DNA of 64,000 nt from Hippasteria phrygiana (lineage: Eukaryota; Echinodermata; Asteroidea; Valvatida; Goniasteridae): NCBI GenBank assembly GCA_037893225.1, contig JAZGUH010000367.1, forward strand, positions 806,001-870,000, read 5' to 3'. Positions 39,844-53,647 of the stretch are shown piece by piece; position 1 is the first letter of the stretch; each line of letters starts with the position of its first letter. A model generated the notes under the pieces. It saw only the letters and a program-made list of their open reading frames with translations. It ran no database searches and was not told the DNA's origin. Position numbers and translations under genes: made by a program.

Positions 39844-40300
39844 TACACTTTAGTGACTGATCTGGGGTAGCCTTGGGCCAATGTTACTTTTTCGCTTTGT
39901 TACCGCATGTCTGGTAGCCTACCGTCCTTATTATTTGCTGCTGAACAGTACATAATATAATAAACAAAATACAAATTAATTACAGAGCAGGTACCCAGCT
40001 TTGGACAAGTAATTGTATGTTGAATTTTCTTTTTGGCGTTTTCATTCGGAACTAGGCTTACCTTTTTACAGTCGTTACATTTCTGGGGGTTGGGAATGGG
40101 GGGTTGTGTAAAATGTAAACATAATCACCATACACCACGTGTGGACCGCCTTGGAGTAACCATTGTACACATATCGCAGGGAGCAGGTTAAAACACGTGC
40201 GCGCACGCAGAACGTTGACTGGTTGACTTGAATTAGCACTTCATTCACTACATTGTCGATGAGGACGCAAGAAATAGGTCTATCGTGGACAAAAAGGTTC

Positions 40301-40382
40301 TGGCAGCGGTGGGATTCGAACCCACGCCATCGAAATGACTGGTGCCTAAAACCAGCGCCTCAGACCGCTCGGCCACGCTACC
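40301..40382 (-). tRNA. tRNA-Leu (UAG)
   Basis: Class U1; duplicate of 35532, with the same 6-bp spacer insertion. Confidence 0.94.
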
Positions 40383-40832
40383 TACACCTTAGTGACTGAT
40401 CTGGGGTAGCCTTGGGCCAATGTTACTTTTTCGCTTTGTTACCGCATGACTGGTAGCCTACCGTCCTTATTATTTGCTACTGAACAGTACATAATATGAT
40501 AAACAAAATACAAATTAATTACAGAGCAGGTACGCAGCTTTGGACAAGTAATTGTATGTTGAATTTTCTTTTTGGCGTTTTCATTCGGAACTAGGCTTAC
40601 CTTTTTACAGTCGTTACATTTCTGGGGGTTGGGAATGGGGGGTTGTGTAAAATGTAAACATAATCACCACGTGTGGACCGCCTTGGAGTAACCATTGTAC
40701 ACATATCGCAGGGAGCAGGTTAAAACACGTGCGCGCACGCAGAACGTTGACTGGTTGACTTGAATTAGCACTTCATTCACTACATTGTCCACGAGGACAC
40801 AAGAAATAGGTCTATGAGGGACAAAAATGTTC

Positions 40833-40914
40833 TGGCAGCGGTGGGATTCGAACCCACGCCATCGAAATGACCGGTGCCTTAAACCAGCGACTTAGACCGC
40901 TCGGCCACGCTACC
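40833..40914 (-). tRNA. tRNA-Leu (AAG), D-stem mismatch
   Basis: Duplicate of the intermediate copy at 36064. Confidence 0.86.
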
Positions 40915-41350
40915 TACACTTTAGTGACTGATCTCGGGTAGCCTTGGGCCAATGTTACTCTTTCGCTTTGTTACCGCATGACTGGTAGCCTACCGTCCTT
41001 ATTATTTGCTACTGAACAGTACATAATATGATAAACAAAATACAAATTGATTACAGAGCAGGTACCCAGCTTTGGACAAGTAATTGTATGTTGAATTTTC
41101 TTTTTGGCGTTTTCATTCGGAACTAGGCTTACCTTTTTACAGTCGTTAAATTTCTGGGGGTTGGGTAAAATGTAAACATAATCACCACGTGTGGACCGCC
41201 TTGGAGTAACCATTGTACACATATCGCAGGGAGCAGGTTAAAACACGTGCGCGCACGCAGAACGTTGACTGGTTGACTTGAATTAGCACTTCATTCACTA
41301 CATTGTCGATGAGGACACAAGAAATAGGTCTATCGTGGACAAAAAGGTTC

Positions 41351-41432
41351 TGGCAGCGGTGGGATTCGAACCCACGCCATCGAAATGACCGGTGCCTTAA
41401 ACCAGCGCCTTAGACCGCTCGGCCACGCTACC
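41351..41432 (-). tRNA. tRNA-Leu (AAG)
   Basis: Class A1; duplicate of 36582. Confidence 0.94.
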
Positions 41433-41882
41433 TACACTTTAGTGACTGATCTGGGGTAGCCTTGGGCCAATGTTACTCTTTCGCTTTGTTACCGCATGAC
41501 TGGTAGCCTACCGTCCTTATTATTTGCTACTGAACAGTACATAATATGATAAACAAAATACAAACTAATTACAGAGCAGGTACCCAGCTTTGGACAAGTA
41601 ATTGTATGTTGAATTTTCTTGTTGGAGTTTTCATTCGGAACTAGGCTTACCTTTTTACAGTCGTTAAATTTCTTGGGGTTGGGAATGGGGGGTTGGGTAA
41701 AATGTAAACATAATCACCACGTGTGGACCGCCTTGGAGTAACCATTGTACACATATCGCAGGGAGCAGGTTAAAACAGGTGCGCGCACGCAGAACGTTGA
41801 CTGGTTGACTTGAATTAGCACTTCATTCACTACATTGTCCATGAGGACACAAGAAATAGGTCTATCGTGGACAAAAAGGTTC

Positions 41883-41964
41883 TGGCAGCGGTGGGATTCG
41901 AACCCACGCCATCGAAATGACTGGTGCCTAAAACCAGCTCCTCAGACCGCTCGGCCACGCTACC
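41883..41964 (-). tRNA. tRNA-Leu (UAG), D-stem variant
   Basis: Class U2; duplicate of 37114. Confidence 0.9.
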
Positions 41965-42414
41965 TACACTTTAGTGACTGATCTGGGGTAGCCTTGGGCC
42001 AATGTTACTTTTTCGCTTTGTTACCGCATGACTGGTAGCCTACCGTCCTTATTATTTGCTACTGAACAGTACATAATATGATAAACAAAATACAAATTAA
42101 TTACAGAGCAGGTACGCAGCTTTGGACAAGTAATTGTATGTTGAATTTTCTTTTTGGCGTTTTCATTCGGAACTAGGCTTACCTTTTTACAGTCGTTACA
42201 TTTCTGGGGGTTGGGAATGGGGGGTTGTGTAAAATGTAAACATAATCACCACGTGTGGACCGCCTTGGAGTAACCATTGTACACATATCGCAGGGAGCAG
42301 GTTAAAACACGTGCGCGCACGCAGAACGTTGACTGGTTGACTTGAATTAGCACTTCATTCACTACATTGTCCACGAGGACGCAAGAAATAGGTCTATGAG
42401 GGACAAAAATGTTC

Positions 42415-42496
42415 TGGAAGCGGTGGGATTCGAACCCACGCCATCGAAATGACCGGTGCCTTAAACCAGCGACTTAGACCGCTCGGCCACGTTACC
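42415..42496 (-). tRNA. tRNA-Leu-like (AAG), heavily damaged acceptor
   Basis: Class A2 with an additional U3-U70 mismatch in the acceptor stem. Confidence 0.72.
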
Positions 42497-42947
42497 TACA
42501 CTTTAGTAACTGATCTGGGGTAGCCTTGGGCCAATGTTACTCTTTCGCTTTGTTACCGCATGACTGGTAGCCTACCGTCCTTATTATTTGCTACTGAACA
42601 GTACATAATGTGATAAACAAAATACAAATTAATTACAGAGCAGGTACCCAGCTTTGGACAAGTAATTGTATGTTGAATTTTCTTTTTTGGCGTTTTCATT
42701 CGGAACTAGGCTTACCTTTTTAAAGTCGTTAAATTTCTGGGGGTTGGGAAGGGGGGGTTGGGTAAAATGTCAACATAATCACCACTTGTGGACCGCCTGG
42801 GAGTAACCATTGTACACATATCGCAGGGAGCAGGTTAAAACACGTGCGCGCACGCAGAACGTTGACTGGTTGACTTGAATTAGCACTTCATTCACTACAT
42901 TGTCCACGAGGACGCAAGAAATAGGTCTATGAGGGACAAAAAGGTTC

Positions 42948-43029
42948 TGGCAGCGGTGGGATTCGAACCCACGCCATCGAAATGACTGGTGCCTTAAACC
43001 AGCGCCTTAGACCGCTCGGCCACGCTACC
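42948..43029 (-). tRNA. tRNA-Leu (AAG)
   Basis: Class A0. Confidence 0.95.
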
Positions 43030-43479
43030 TACACTTTAGTGACTGATCTGGGGTGGCCTTGGGCCAATGTTACTCTTTCGCTTTGTTACCGCATGACTGG
43101 TAGCCTACCGTCCTTATTATTTGCTACTGAACAGTACATAATATGATAAACAAAATACAAACTAATTACAGAGCAGGTACGCAGCTTTGGACAAGTAATT
43201 GTATGTTGAATTTTCTTTTTGGCGTTTTCATTCGGAACTAGGCTTACCTTTTTACAGTCGTTACATTTCTGGGGGTTGGGAATGGGGGGTTGTGTAAAAT
43301 GTAAACATAATCACCACGTGTGGACCGCCTTGGAGTAACCATTGTACACATATCGCAGGGAGCAGGTTAAAACACGTGCGCGCACGCAGAACGTTGACTG
43401 GTTGACTTGAATTAGCACTTCATTCACTACATTGTCCACGAGGACGCAAGAAATAGGTCTATGAGGGACAAAAATGTTC

Positions 43480-43561
43480 TGGCAGCGGTGGGATTCGAAC
43501 CCACGCCATCGAAATGACCGGTGCCTTAAACCAGCGACTTAGACCGCTCGGCCACGTTACC
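43480..43561 (-). tRNA. tRNA-Leu-like (AAG), damaged stems
   Basis: Class A2 with U28-G42. Confidence 0.8.
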
Positions 43562-44012
43562 TACACTTTAGTAACTGATCTGGGGTAGCCTTGGGCCAAT
43601 GTTACTCTTTCGCTTTGTTACCGCATGACTGGTAGCCTACCGTCCTTATTATTTGCTACTGAACAGTACATAATGTGATAAACAAAATACAAATTAATTA
43701 CAGAGCAGGTACCCAGCTTTGGACAAGTAATTGTATGTTGAATTTTCTTTTTTGGCGTTTTCATTCGGAACTAGGCTTACCTTTTTAAAGTCGTTAAATT
43801 TCTGGGGGTTGGGAAGGGGGGGTTGGGTAAAATGTCAACATAATCACCACTTGTGGACCGCCTGGGAGTAACCATTGTACACATATCGCAGGGAGCAGGT
43901 TAAAACACGTGCGCGCACGCAGAACGTTGACTGGTTGACTTGAATTAGCACTTCATTCACTACATTGTCCACGAGGACGCAAGAAATAGGTCTATGAGGG
44001 ACAAAAAGGTTC

Positions 44013-44094
44013 TGGCAGCGGTGGGATTCGAACCCACGCCATCGAAATGACTGGTGCCTTAAACCAGCGCCTTAGACCGCTCGGCCACGCTACC
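44013..44094 (-). tRNA. tRNA-Leu (AAG)
   Basis: Class A0. Confidence 0.95.
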
Positions 44095-44544
44095 TACACT
44101 TTAGTGACTGATCTGGGGTAGCCTTGGGCCAATGTTACTCTTTCGCTTTGTTACCGCATGACTGGTAGCCTACCGTCCTTATTATTTGCTACTGAACAGT
44201 ACATAATATGATAAACAAAATACAAACTAATTACAGAGCAGGTACCCAGCTTTGGACAAGTAATTGTATGTTGAATTTTCTTGTTGGAGTTTTCATTCGG
44301 AACTAGGCTTACCTTTTTACAGTCGTTAAATTTCTGGGGGTTGGGAATGGGGGGTTGGGTAAAATGTAAACATAATCACCACGTGTGGACCGCCTTGGAG
44401 TAACCATTGTACACATATCGCAGGGAGCAGGTTAAAACAGGTGCGCGCACGCAGAACGTTGACTGGTTGACTTGAATTAGCACTTCATTCACTACATTGT
44501 CGATGAGGACACAAGAAATAGGTCTATCGTGGACAAAAAGGTTC

Positions 44545-44626
44545 TGGCAGCGGTGGGATTCGAACCCACGCCATCGAAATGACTGGTGCCTAAAACCAGC
44601 TCCTCAGACCGCTCGGCCACGCTACC
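44545..44626 (-). tRNA. tRNA-Leu (UAG), D-stem variant
   Basis: Class U2. Confidence 0.9.
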
Positions 44627-45076
44627 TACACTTTAGTGACTGATCTGGGGTAGCCTTGGGCCAATGTTACTTTTTCGCTTTGTTACCGCATGACTGGTAG
44701 CCTACCGTCCTTATTATTTGCTACTGAACAGTACATAATATGATAAACAAAATACAAATTAATTACAGAGCAGGTACGCAGCTTTGGACAAGTAATTGTA
44801 TGTTGAATTTTCTTTTTGGCGTTTTCATTCGGAACTAGGCTTACCTTTTTACAGTCGTTACATTTCTGGGGGTTGGGAATGGGGGGTTGTGTAAAATGTA
44901 AACATAATCACCACGTGTGGACCGCCTTGGAGTAACCATTGTACACATATCGCAGGGAGCAGGTTAAAACACGTGCGCGCACGCAGAACGTTGACTGGTT
45001 GACTTGAATTAGCACTTCATTCACTACATTGTCCACGAGGACGCAAGAAATAGGTCTATGAGGGACAAAAATGTTC

Positions 45077-45158
45077 TGGCAGCGGTGGGATTCGAACCCA
45101 CGCCATCGAAATGACCGGTGCCTTAAACCAGCGACTTAGACCGCTCGGCCACGTTACC
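45077..45158 (-). tRNA. tRNA-Leu-like (AAG), damaged stems
   Basis: Class A2 with U28-G42. Confidence 0.8.
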
Positions 45159-45609
45159 TACACTTTAGTAACTGATCTGGGGTAGCCTTGGGCCAATGTT
45201 ACTCTTTCGCTTTGTTACCGCATGACTGGTAGCCTACCGTCCTTATTATTTGCTACTGAACAGTACATAATGTGATAAACAAAATACAAATTAATTACAG
45301 AGCAGGTACCCAGCTTTGGACAAGTAATTGTATGTTGAATTTTCTTTTTTGGCGTTTTCATTCGGAACTAGGCTTACCTTTTTAAAGTCGTTAAATTTCT
45401 GGGGGTTGGGAAGGGGGGGTTGGGTAAAATGTCAACATAATCACCACTTGTGGACCGCCTGGGAGTAACCATTGTACACATATCGCAGGGAGCAGGTTAA
45501 AACACGTGCGCGCACGCAGAACGTTGACTGGTTGACTTGAATTAGCACTTCATTCACTACATTGTCCACGAGGACGCAAGAAATAGGTCTATGAGGGACA
45601 AAAAGGTTC

Positions 45610-45691
45610 TGGCAGCGGTGGGATTCGAACCCACGCCATCGAAATGACTGGTGCCTTAAACCAGCGCCTTAGACCGCTCGGCCACGCTACC
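45610..45691 (-). tRNA. tRNA-Leu (AAG)
   Basis: Class A0. Confidence 0.95.
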
Positions 45692-46126
45692 TACACTTTA
45701 GTGACTGATCTGGGGTAGCCTTGGGCCAATGTTACTCTTTCGCTTTGTTACCGCATGACTGGTAGCCTACCGTCCTTATTATTTGCTACTGAACAGTACA
45801 TAATATGATAAACAAAATACAAATTAATTACAGAGCAGGTACCCAGCTTTGGACAAGTAATTGTATGTTGAATTTTCTTTTTGGCGTTTTCATTCGGAAC
45901 TTGGCTTACCTTTTACAGTCGTTACATTTCTGGGGGTTGGGTAAAATGTCAACATAATCACCACTTGTGGACCGCCTTGGAGTAACCATTGTACACATAT
46001 CGCAGGGAGCAGGTTAAAACACGTGCGCGCACGCAGAACGTTGACTGGTTGACTTGAATTAGCACTTCATTCACTACATTGTCGATGAGGACACAAGAAA
46101 TAGGTCTATCGTGGACAAAAAGGTTC

Positions 46127-46208
46127 TGGCAACGGTGGGATTCGAACCCACGCCATCGAAATGACTGGTGCCTAAAACCAGCGCCTTAGACCGCTCGGCC
46201 ACGCTAAC
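46127..46208 (-). tRNA. tRNA-Leu (UAG), acceptor variant
   Basis: Class U3; first of five such copies, 517 bp from the preceding tRNA. Confidence 0.84.
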
Positions 46209-46658
46209 TACACTTTAGTGACTGATCTGGGGTAGCCTTGGGCCAATGTTACTCTTTCGCTTTGTTACCGCATGACTGGTAGCCTACCGTCCTTATTATT
46301 TGCTACTGAACAGTACATAATATGATAAACAAAATACAAATTAATTACAGAGCAGGTACGCAGCTTTGGACAAGTAATTGTATGTTGAATTTTCTTTTTG
46401 GCGTTTTCATTCGGAACTAGGCTTACCTTTTTACAGTCGTTACATTTCTGGGGGTTGGGAATGGGGGGTTGTGTAAAATGTAAACATAATCACCACGTGT
46501 GGACCGCCTTGGAGTAACCATTGTACACATATCGCAGGGAGCAGGTTAAAACACGTGCGCGCACGCAGAACGTTGACTGGTTGACTTGAATTAGCACTTC
46601 ATTCACTACATTGTCCACGAGGACGCAAGAAATAGGTCTATGAGGGACAAAAATGTTC

Positions 46659-46740
46659 TGGAAGCGGTGGGATTCGAACCCACGCCATCGAAATGACCGG
46701 TGCCTTAAACCAGCGACTTAGACCGCTCGGCCACGTTACC
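46659..46740 (-). tRNA. tRNA-Leu-like (AAG), heavily damaged acceptor
   Basis: Class A2 with U3-U70; duplicate of 42415 at 4244 bp. Confidence 0.72.
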
Positions 46741-47191
46741 TACACTTTAGTAACTGATCTGGGGTAGCCTTGGGCCAATGTTACTCTTTCGCTTTGTTAC
46801 CGCATGACTGGTAGCCTACCGTCCTTATTATTTGCTACTGAACAGTACATAATGTGATAAACAAAATACAAATTAATTACAGAGCAGGTACCCAGCTTTG
46901 GACAAGTAATTGTATGTTGAATTTTCTTTTTTGGCGTTTTCATTCGGAACTAGGCTTACCTTTTTAAAGTCGTTAAATTTCTGGGGGTTGGGAAGGGGGG
47001 GTTGGGTAAAATGTCAACATAATCACCACTTGTGGACCGCCTGGGAGTAACCATTGTACACATATCGCAGGGAGCAGGTTAAAACACGTGCGCGCACGCA
47101 GAACGTTGACTGGTTGACTTGAATTAGCACTTCATTCACTACATTGTCCACGAGGACGCAAGAAATAGGTCTATGAGGGACAAAAAGGTTC

Positions 47192-47273
47192 TGGCAGCGG
47201 TGGGATTCGAACCCACGCCATCGAAATGACTGGTGCCTTAAACCAGCGCCTTAGACCGCTCGGCCACGCTACC
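47192..47273 (-). tRNA. tRNA-Leu (AAG)
   Basis: Class A0. Confidence 0.95.
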
Positions 47274-47723
47274 TACACTTTAGTGACTGATCTGGGGTGG
47301 CCTTGGGCCAATGTTACTCTTTCGCTTTGTTACCGCATGACTGGTAGCCTACCGTCCTTATTATTTGCTACTGAACAGTACATAATATGATAAACAAAAT
47401 ACAAACTAATTACAGAGCAGGTACGCAGCTTTGGACAAGTAATTGTATGTTGAATTTTCTTTTTGGCGTTTTCATTCGGAACTAGGCTTACCTTTTTACA
47501 GTCGTTACATTTCTGGGGGTTGGGAATGGGGGGTTGTGTAAAATGTAAACATAATCACCACGTGTGGACCGCCTTGGAGTAACCATTGTACACATATCGC
47601 AGGGAGCAGGTTAAAACACGTGCGCGCACGCAGAACGTTGACTGGTTGACTTGAATTAGCACTTCATTCACTACATTGTCCACGAGGACGCAAGAAATAG
47701 GTCTATGAGGGACAAAAATGTTC

Positions 47724-47805
47724 TGGCAGCGGTGGGATTCGAACCCACGCCATCGAAATGACCGGTGCCTTAAACCAGCGACTTAGACCGCTCGGCCACG
47801 TTACC
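47724..47805 (-). tRNA. tRNA-Leu-like (AAG), damaged stems
   Basis: Class A2 with U28-G42. Confidence 0.8.
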
Positions 47806-48256
47806 TACACTTTAGTAACTGATCTGGGGTAGCCTTGGGCCAATGTTACTCTTTCGCTTTGTTACCGCATGACTGGTAGCCTACCGTCCTTATTATTTGC
47901 TACTGAACAGTACATAATGTGATAAACAAAATACAAATTAATTACAGAGCAGGTACCCAGCTTTGGACAAGTAATTGTATGTTGAATTTTCTTTTTTGGC
48001 GTTTTCATTCGGAACTAGGCTTACCTTTTTAAAGTCGTTAAATTTCTGGGGGTTGGGAAGGGGGGGTTGGGTAAAATGTCAACATAATCACCACTTGTGG
48101 ACCGCCTGGGAGTAACCATTGTACACATATCGCAGGGAGCAGGTTAAAACACGTGCGCGCACGCAGAACGTTGACTGGTTGACTTGAATTAGCACTTCAT
48201 TCACTACATTGTCCACGAGGACGCAAGAAATAGGTCTATGAGGGACAAAAAGGTTC

Positions 48257-48338
48257 TGGCAGCGGTGGGATTCGAACCCACGCCATCGAAATGACTGGTG
48301 CCTTAAACCAGCGCCTTAGACCGCTCGGCCACGCTACC
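48257..48338 (-). tRNA. tRNA-Leu (AAG)
   Basis: Class A0. Confidence 0.95.
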
Positions 48339-48788
48339 TACACTTTAGTGACTGATCTGGGGTAGCCTTGGGCCAATGTTACTCTTTCGCTTTGTTACCG
48401 CATGACTGGTAGCCTACCGTCCTTATTATTTGCTACTGAACAGTACATAATATGATAAACAAAATACAAACTAATTACAGAGCAGGTACCCAGCTTTGGA
48501 CAAGTAATTGTATGTTGAATTTTCTTGTTGGAGTTTTCATTCGGAACTAGGCTTACCTTTTTACAGTCGTTAAATTTCTGGGGGTTGGGAATGGGGGGTT
48601 GGGTAAAATGTAAACATAATCACCACGTGTGGACCGCCTTGGAGTAACCATTGTACACATATCGCAGGGAGCAGGTTAAAACAGGTGCGCGCACGCAGAA
48701 CGTTGACTGGTTGACTTGAATTAGCACTTCATTCACTACATTGTCGATGAGGACACAAGAAATAGGTCTATCGTGGACAAAAAGGTTC

Positions 48789-48870
48789 TGGCAGCGGTGG
48801 GATTCGAACCCACGCCATCGAAATGACTGGTGCCTAAAACCAGCTCCTCAGACCGCTCGGCCACGCTACC
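48789..48870 (-). tRNA. tRNA-Leu (UAG), D-stem variant
   Basis: Class U2. Confidence 0.9.
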
Positions 48871-49320
48871 TACACTTTAGTGACTGATCTGGGGTAGCCT
48901 TGGGCCAATGTTACTTTTTCGCTTTGTTACCGCATGACTGGTAGCCTACCGTCCTTATTATTTGCTACTGAACAGTACATAATATGATAAACAAAATACA
49001 AATTAATTACAGAGCAGGTACGCAGCTTTGGACAAGTAATTGTATGTTGAATTTTCTTTTTGGCGTTTTCATTCGGAACTAGGCTTACCTTTTTACAGTC
49101 GTTACATTTCTGGGGGTTGGGAATGGGGGGTTGTGTAAAATGTAAACATAATCACCACGTGTGGACCGCCTTGGAGTAACCATTGTACACATATCGCAGG
49201 GAGCAGGTTAAAACACGTGCGCGCACGCAGAACGTTGACTGGTTGACTTGAATTAGCACTTCATTCACTACATTGTCCACGAGGACGCAAGAAATAGGTC
49301 TATGAGGGACAAAAATGTTC

Positions 49321-49402
49321 TGGCAGCGGTGGGATTCGAACCCACGCCATCGAAATGACCGGTGCCTTAAACCAGCGACTTAGACCGCTCGGCCACGTTA
49401 CC
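49321..49402 (-). tRNA. tRNA-Leu-like (AAG), damaged stems
   Basis: Class A2 with U28-G42. Confidence 0.8.
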
Positions 49403-49853
49403 TACACTTTAGTAACTGATCTGGGGTAGCCTTGGGCCAATGTTACTCTTTCGCTTTGTTACCGCATGACTGGTAGCCTACCGTCCTTATTATTTGCTAC
49501 TGAACAGTACATAATGTGATAAACAAAATACAAATTAATTACAGAGCAGGTACCCAGCTTTGGACAAGTAATTGTATGTTGAATTTTCTTTTTTGGCGTT
49601 TTCATTCGGAACTAGGCTTACCTTTTTAAAGTCGTTAAATTTCTGGGGGTTGGGAAGGGGGGGTTGGGTAAAATGTCAACATAATCACCACTTGTGGACC
49701 GCCTGGGAGTAACCATTGTACACATATCGCAGGGAGCAGGTTAAAACACGTGCGCGCACGCAGAACGTTGACTGGTTGACTTGAATTAGCACTTCATTCA
49801 CTACATTGTCCACGAGGACGCAAGAAATAGGTCTATGAGGGACAAAAAGGTTC

Positions 49854-49935
49854 TGGCAGCGGTGGGATTCGAACCCACGCCATCGAAATGACTGGTGCCT
49901 TAAACCAGCGCCTTAGACCGCTCGGCCACGCTACC
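49854..49935 (-). tRNA. tRNA-Leu (AAG)
   Basis: Class A0. Confidence 0.95.
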
Positions 49936-50370
49936 TACACTTTAGTGACTGATCTGGGGTAGCCTTGGGCCAATGTTACTCTTTCGCTTTGTTACCGCAT
50001 GACTGGTAGCCTACCGTCCTTATTATTTGCTACTGAACAGTACATAATATGATAAACAAAATACAAATTAATTACAGAGCAGGTACCCAGCTTTGGACAA
50101 GTAATTGTATGTTGAATTTTCTTTTTGGCGTTTTCATTCGGAACTTGGCTTACCTTTTACAGTCGTTACATTTCTGGGGGTTGGGTAAAATGTCAACATA
50201 ATCACCACTTGTGGACCGCCTTGGAGTAACCATTGTACACATATCGCAGGGAGCAGGTTAAAACACGTGCGCGCACGCAGAACGTTGACTGGTTGACTTG
50301 AATTAGCACTTCATTCACTACATTGTCGATGAGGACACAAGAAATAGGTCTATCGTGGACAAAAAGGTTC

Positions 50371-50452
50371 TGGCAACGGTGGGATTCGAACCCACGCCAT
50401 CGAAATGACTGGTGCCTAAAACCAGCGCCTTAGACCGCTCGGCCACGCTAAC
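50371..50452 (-). tRNA. tRNA-Leu (UAG), acceptor variant
   Basis: Class U3. Confidence 0.84.
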
Positions 50453-50903
50453 TACACTTTAGTGACTGATCTGGGGTAGCCTTGGGCCAATGTTACTCTT
50501 TCGCTTTGTTACCGCATGACTGGTAGCCTACCGTCCTTATTATTTGCTACTGAACAGTACATAATATGATAAACAAAATACAAATTAATTACAGAGCAGG
50601 TACCCAGCTTTGGACAAGTAATTGTATGTTGAATTTTCTTTTTTGGCGTTTTCATTCGGAACTAGGCTTACCTTTTTACAGTCGTTAAATTTCTGGGGGT
50701 TGGGAAGGGGGGGTTGGGTAAAATGTCAACATAATCACCACTTGTGGACCGCCTTGGAGTAACCATTGTACACATATCGCATGGAGCAGGTTAAAACACG
50801 TGCGCGCACGCAGAACGTTGACTGGTTGACTTGAATTAGCACTTCATTCACTACATTGTCCACGAGGACGCAAGAAATAGGTCTATGAGGGACAAAAAGG
50901 TTC

Positions 50904-50985
50904 TGGCAGCGGTGGGATTCGAACCCACGCCATCGAAATGACTGGTGCCTTAAACCAGCGCCTTAGACCGCTCGGCCACGCTACC
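50904..50985 (-). tRNA. tRNA-Leu (AAG)
   Basis: Class A0. Confidence 0.95.
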
Positions 50986-51435
50986 TACACTTTAGTGACT
51001 GATCTGGGGTGGCCTTGGGCCAATGTTACTCTTTCGCTTTGTTACCGCATGACTGGTAGCCTACCGTCCTTATTATTTGCTACTGAACAGTACATAATAT
51101 GATAAACAAAATACAAACTAATTACAGAGCAGGTACGCAGCTTTGGACAAGTAATTGTATGTTGAATTTTCTTTTTGGCGTTTTCATTCGGAACTAGGCT
51201 TACCTTTTTACAGTCGTTACATTTCTGGGGGTTGGGAATGGGGGGTTGTGTAAAATGTAAACATAATCACCACGTGTGGACCGCCTTGGAGTAACCATTG
51301 TACACATATCGCAGGGAGCAGGTTAAAACACGTGCGCGCACGCAGAACGTTGACTGGTTGACTTGAATTAGCACTTCATTCACTACATTGTCCACGAGGA
51401 CGCAAGAAATAGGTCTATGAGGGACAAAAATGTTC

Positions 51436-51517
51436 TGGCAGCGGTGGGATTCGAACCCACGCCATCGAAATGACCGGTGCCTTAAACCAGCGACTTAGAC
51501 CGCTCGGCCACGTTACC
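51436..51517 (-). tRNA. tRNA-Leu-like (AAG), damaged stems
   Basis: Class A2 with U28-G42. Confidence 0.8.
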
Positions 51518-51968
51518 TACACTTTAGTAACTGATCTGGGGTAGCCTTGGGCCAATGTTACTCTTTCGCTTTGTTACCGCATGACTGGTAGCCTACCGTC
51601 CTTATTATTTGCTACTGAACAGTACATAATGTGATAAACAAAATACAAATTAATTACAGAGCAGGTACCCAGCTTTGGACAAGTAATTGTATGTTGAATT
51701 TTCTTTTTTGGCGTTTTCATTCGGAACTAGGCTTACCTTTTTAAAGTCGTTAAATTTCTGGGGGTTGGGAAGGGGGGGTTGGGTAAAATGTCAACATAAT
51801 CACCACTTGTGGACCGCCTGGGAGTAACCATTGTACACATATCGCAGGGAGCAGGTTAAAACACGTGCGCGCACGCAGAACGTTGACTGGTTGACTTGAA
51901 TTAGCACTTCATTCACTACATTGTCCACGAGGACGCAAGAAATAGGTCTATGAGGGACAAAAAGGTTC

Positions 51969-52050
51969 TGGCAGCGGTGGGATTCGAACCCACGCCATCG
52001 AAATGACTGGTGCCTTAAACCAGCGCCTTAGACCGCTCGGCCACGCTACC
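51969..52050 (-). tRNA. tRNA-Leu (AAG)
   Basis: Class A0. Confidence 0.95.
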
Positions 52051-52500
52051 TACACTTTAGTGACTGATCTGGGGTAGCCTTGGGCCAATGTTACTCTTTC
52101 GCTTTGTTACCGCATGACTGGTAGCCTACCGTCCTTATTATTTGCTACTGAACAGTACATAATATGATAAACAAAATACAAACTAATTACAGAGCAGGTA
52201 CCCAGCTTTGGACAAGTAATTGTATGTTGAATTTTCTTGTTGGAGTTTTCATTCGGAACTAGGCTTACCTTTTTACAGTCGTTAAATTTCTGGGGGTTGG
52301 GAATGGGGGGTTGGGTAAAATGTAAACATAATCACCACGTGTGGACCGCCTTGGAGTAACCATTGTACACATATCGCAGGGAGCAGGTTAAAACAGGTGC
52401 GCGCACGCAGAACGTTGACTGGTTGACTTGAATTAGCACTTCATTCACTACATTGTCGATGAGGACACAAGAAATAGGTCTATCGTGGACAAAAAGGTTC

Positions 52501-52582
52501 TGGCAGCGGTGGGATTCGAACCCACGCCATCGAAATGACTGGTGCCTAAAACCAGCTCCTCAGACCGCTCGGCCACGCTACC
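52501..52582 (-). tRNA. tRNA-Leu (UAG), D-stem variant
   Basis: Class U2. Confidence 0.9.
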
Positions 52583-53032
52583 TACACTTTAGTGACTGAT
52601 CTGGGGTAGCCTTGGGCCAATGTTACTTTTTCGCTTTGTTACCGCATGACTGGTAGCCTACCGTCCTTATTATTTGCTACTGAACAGTACATAATATGAT
52701 AAACAAAATACAAATTAATTACAGAGCAGGTACGCAGCTTTGGACAAGTAATTGTATGTTGAATTTTCTTTTTGGCGTTTTCATTCGGAACTAGGCTTAC
52801 CTTTTTACAGTCGTTACATTTCTGGGGGTTGGGAATGGGGGGTTGTGTAAAATGTAAACATAATCACCACGTGTGGACCGCCTTGGAGTAACCATTGTAC
52901 ACATATCGCAGGGAGCAGGTTAAAACACGTGCGCGCACGCAGAACGTTGACTGGTTGACTTGAATTAGCACTTCATTCACTACATTGTCCACGAGGACGC
53001 AAGAAATAGGTCTATGAGGGACAAAAATGTTC

Positions 53033-53114
53033 TGGCAGCGGTGGGATTCGAACCCACGCCATCGAAATGACCGGTGCCTTAAACCAGCGACTTAGACCGC
53101 TCGGCCACGTTACC
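53033..53114 (-). tRNA. tRNA-Leu-like (AAG), damaged stems
   Basis: Class A2 with U28-G42. Confidence 0.8.
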
Positions 53115-53565
53115 TACACTTTAGTAACTGATCTGGGGTAGCCTTGGGCCAATGTTACTCTTTCGCTTTGTTACCGCATGACTGGTAGCCTACCGTCCTT
53201 ATTATTTGCTACTGAACAGTACATAATGTGATAAACAAAATACAAATTAATTACAGAGCAGGTACCCAGCTTTGGACAAGTAATTGTATGTTGAATTTTC
53301 TTTTTTGGCGTTTTCATTCGGAACTAGGCTTACCTTTTTAAAGTCGTTAAATTTCTGGGGGTTGGGAAGGGGGGGTTGGGTAAAATGTCAACATAATCAC
53401 CACTTGTGGACCGCCTGGGAGTAACCATTGTACACATATCGCAGGGAGCAGGTTAAAACACGTGCGCGCACGCAGAACGTTGACTGGTTGACTTGAATTA
53501 GCACTTCATTCACTACATTGTCCACGAGGACGCAAGAAATAGGTCTATGAGGGACAAAAAGGTTC

Positions 53566-53647
53566 TGGCAGCGGTGGGATTCGAACCCACGCCATCGAAA
53601 TGACTGGTGCCTTAAACCAGCGCCTTAGACCGCTCGGCCACGCTACC
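53566..53647 (-). tRNA. tRNA-Leu (AAG)
   Basis: Class A0. Confidence 0.95.

Larger units (their letters stand above)
32877..42414. repeat. Nine-unit higher-order repeat, two copies (4769-bp offset)
   Basis: 32877-37645 and 37646-42414 contain the same nine tRNAs in the same order, every one displaced by exactly 4769 bp, with private marks in both (A4-G69 tRNA, 6-bp spacer insertion, aaatttaaac spacer variant). One difference noticed: tcttgggg at about 41671 where the first copy has tctggggg. Confidence 0.92.

Noticed and set aside
20269..41222. Recurrent minus-strand frames of 83-88 codons starting MCTMVTPRR in several array units
   Set aside because: They occur only in units where small indels in the G-rich tract keep the frame open, and are interrupted in most units; no conservation as protein.
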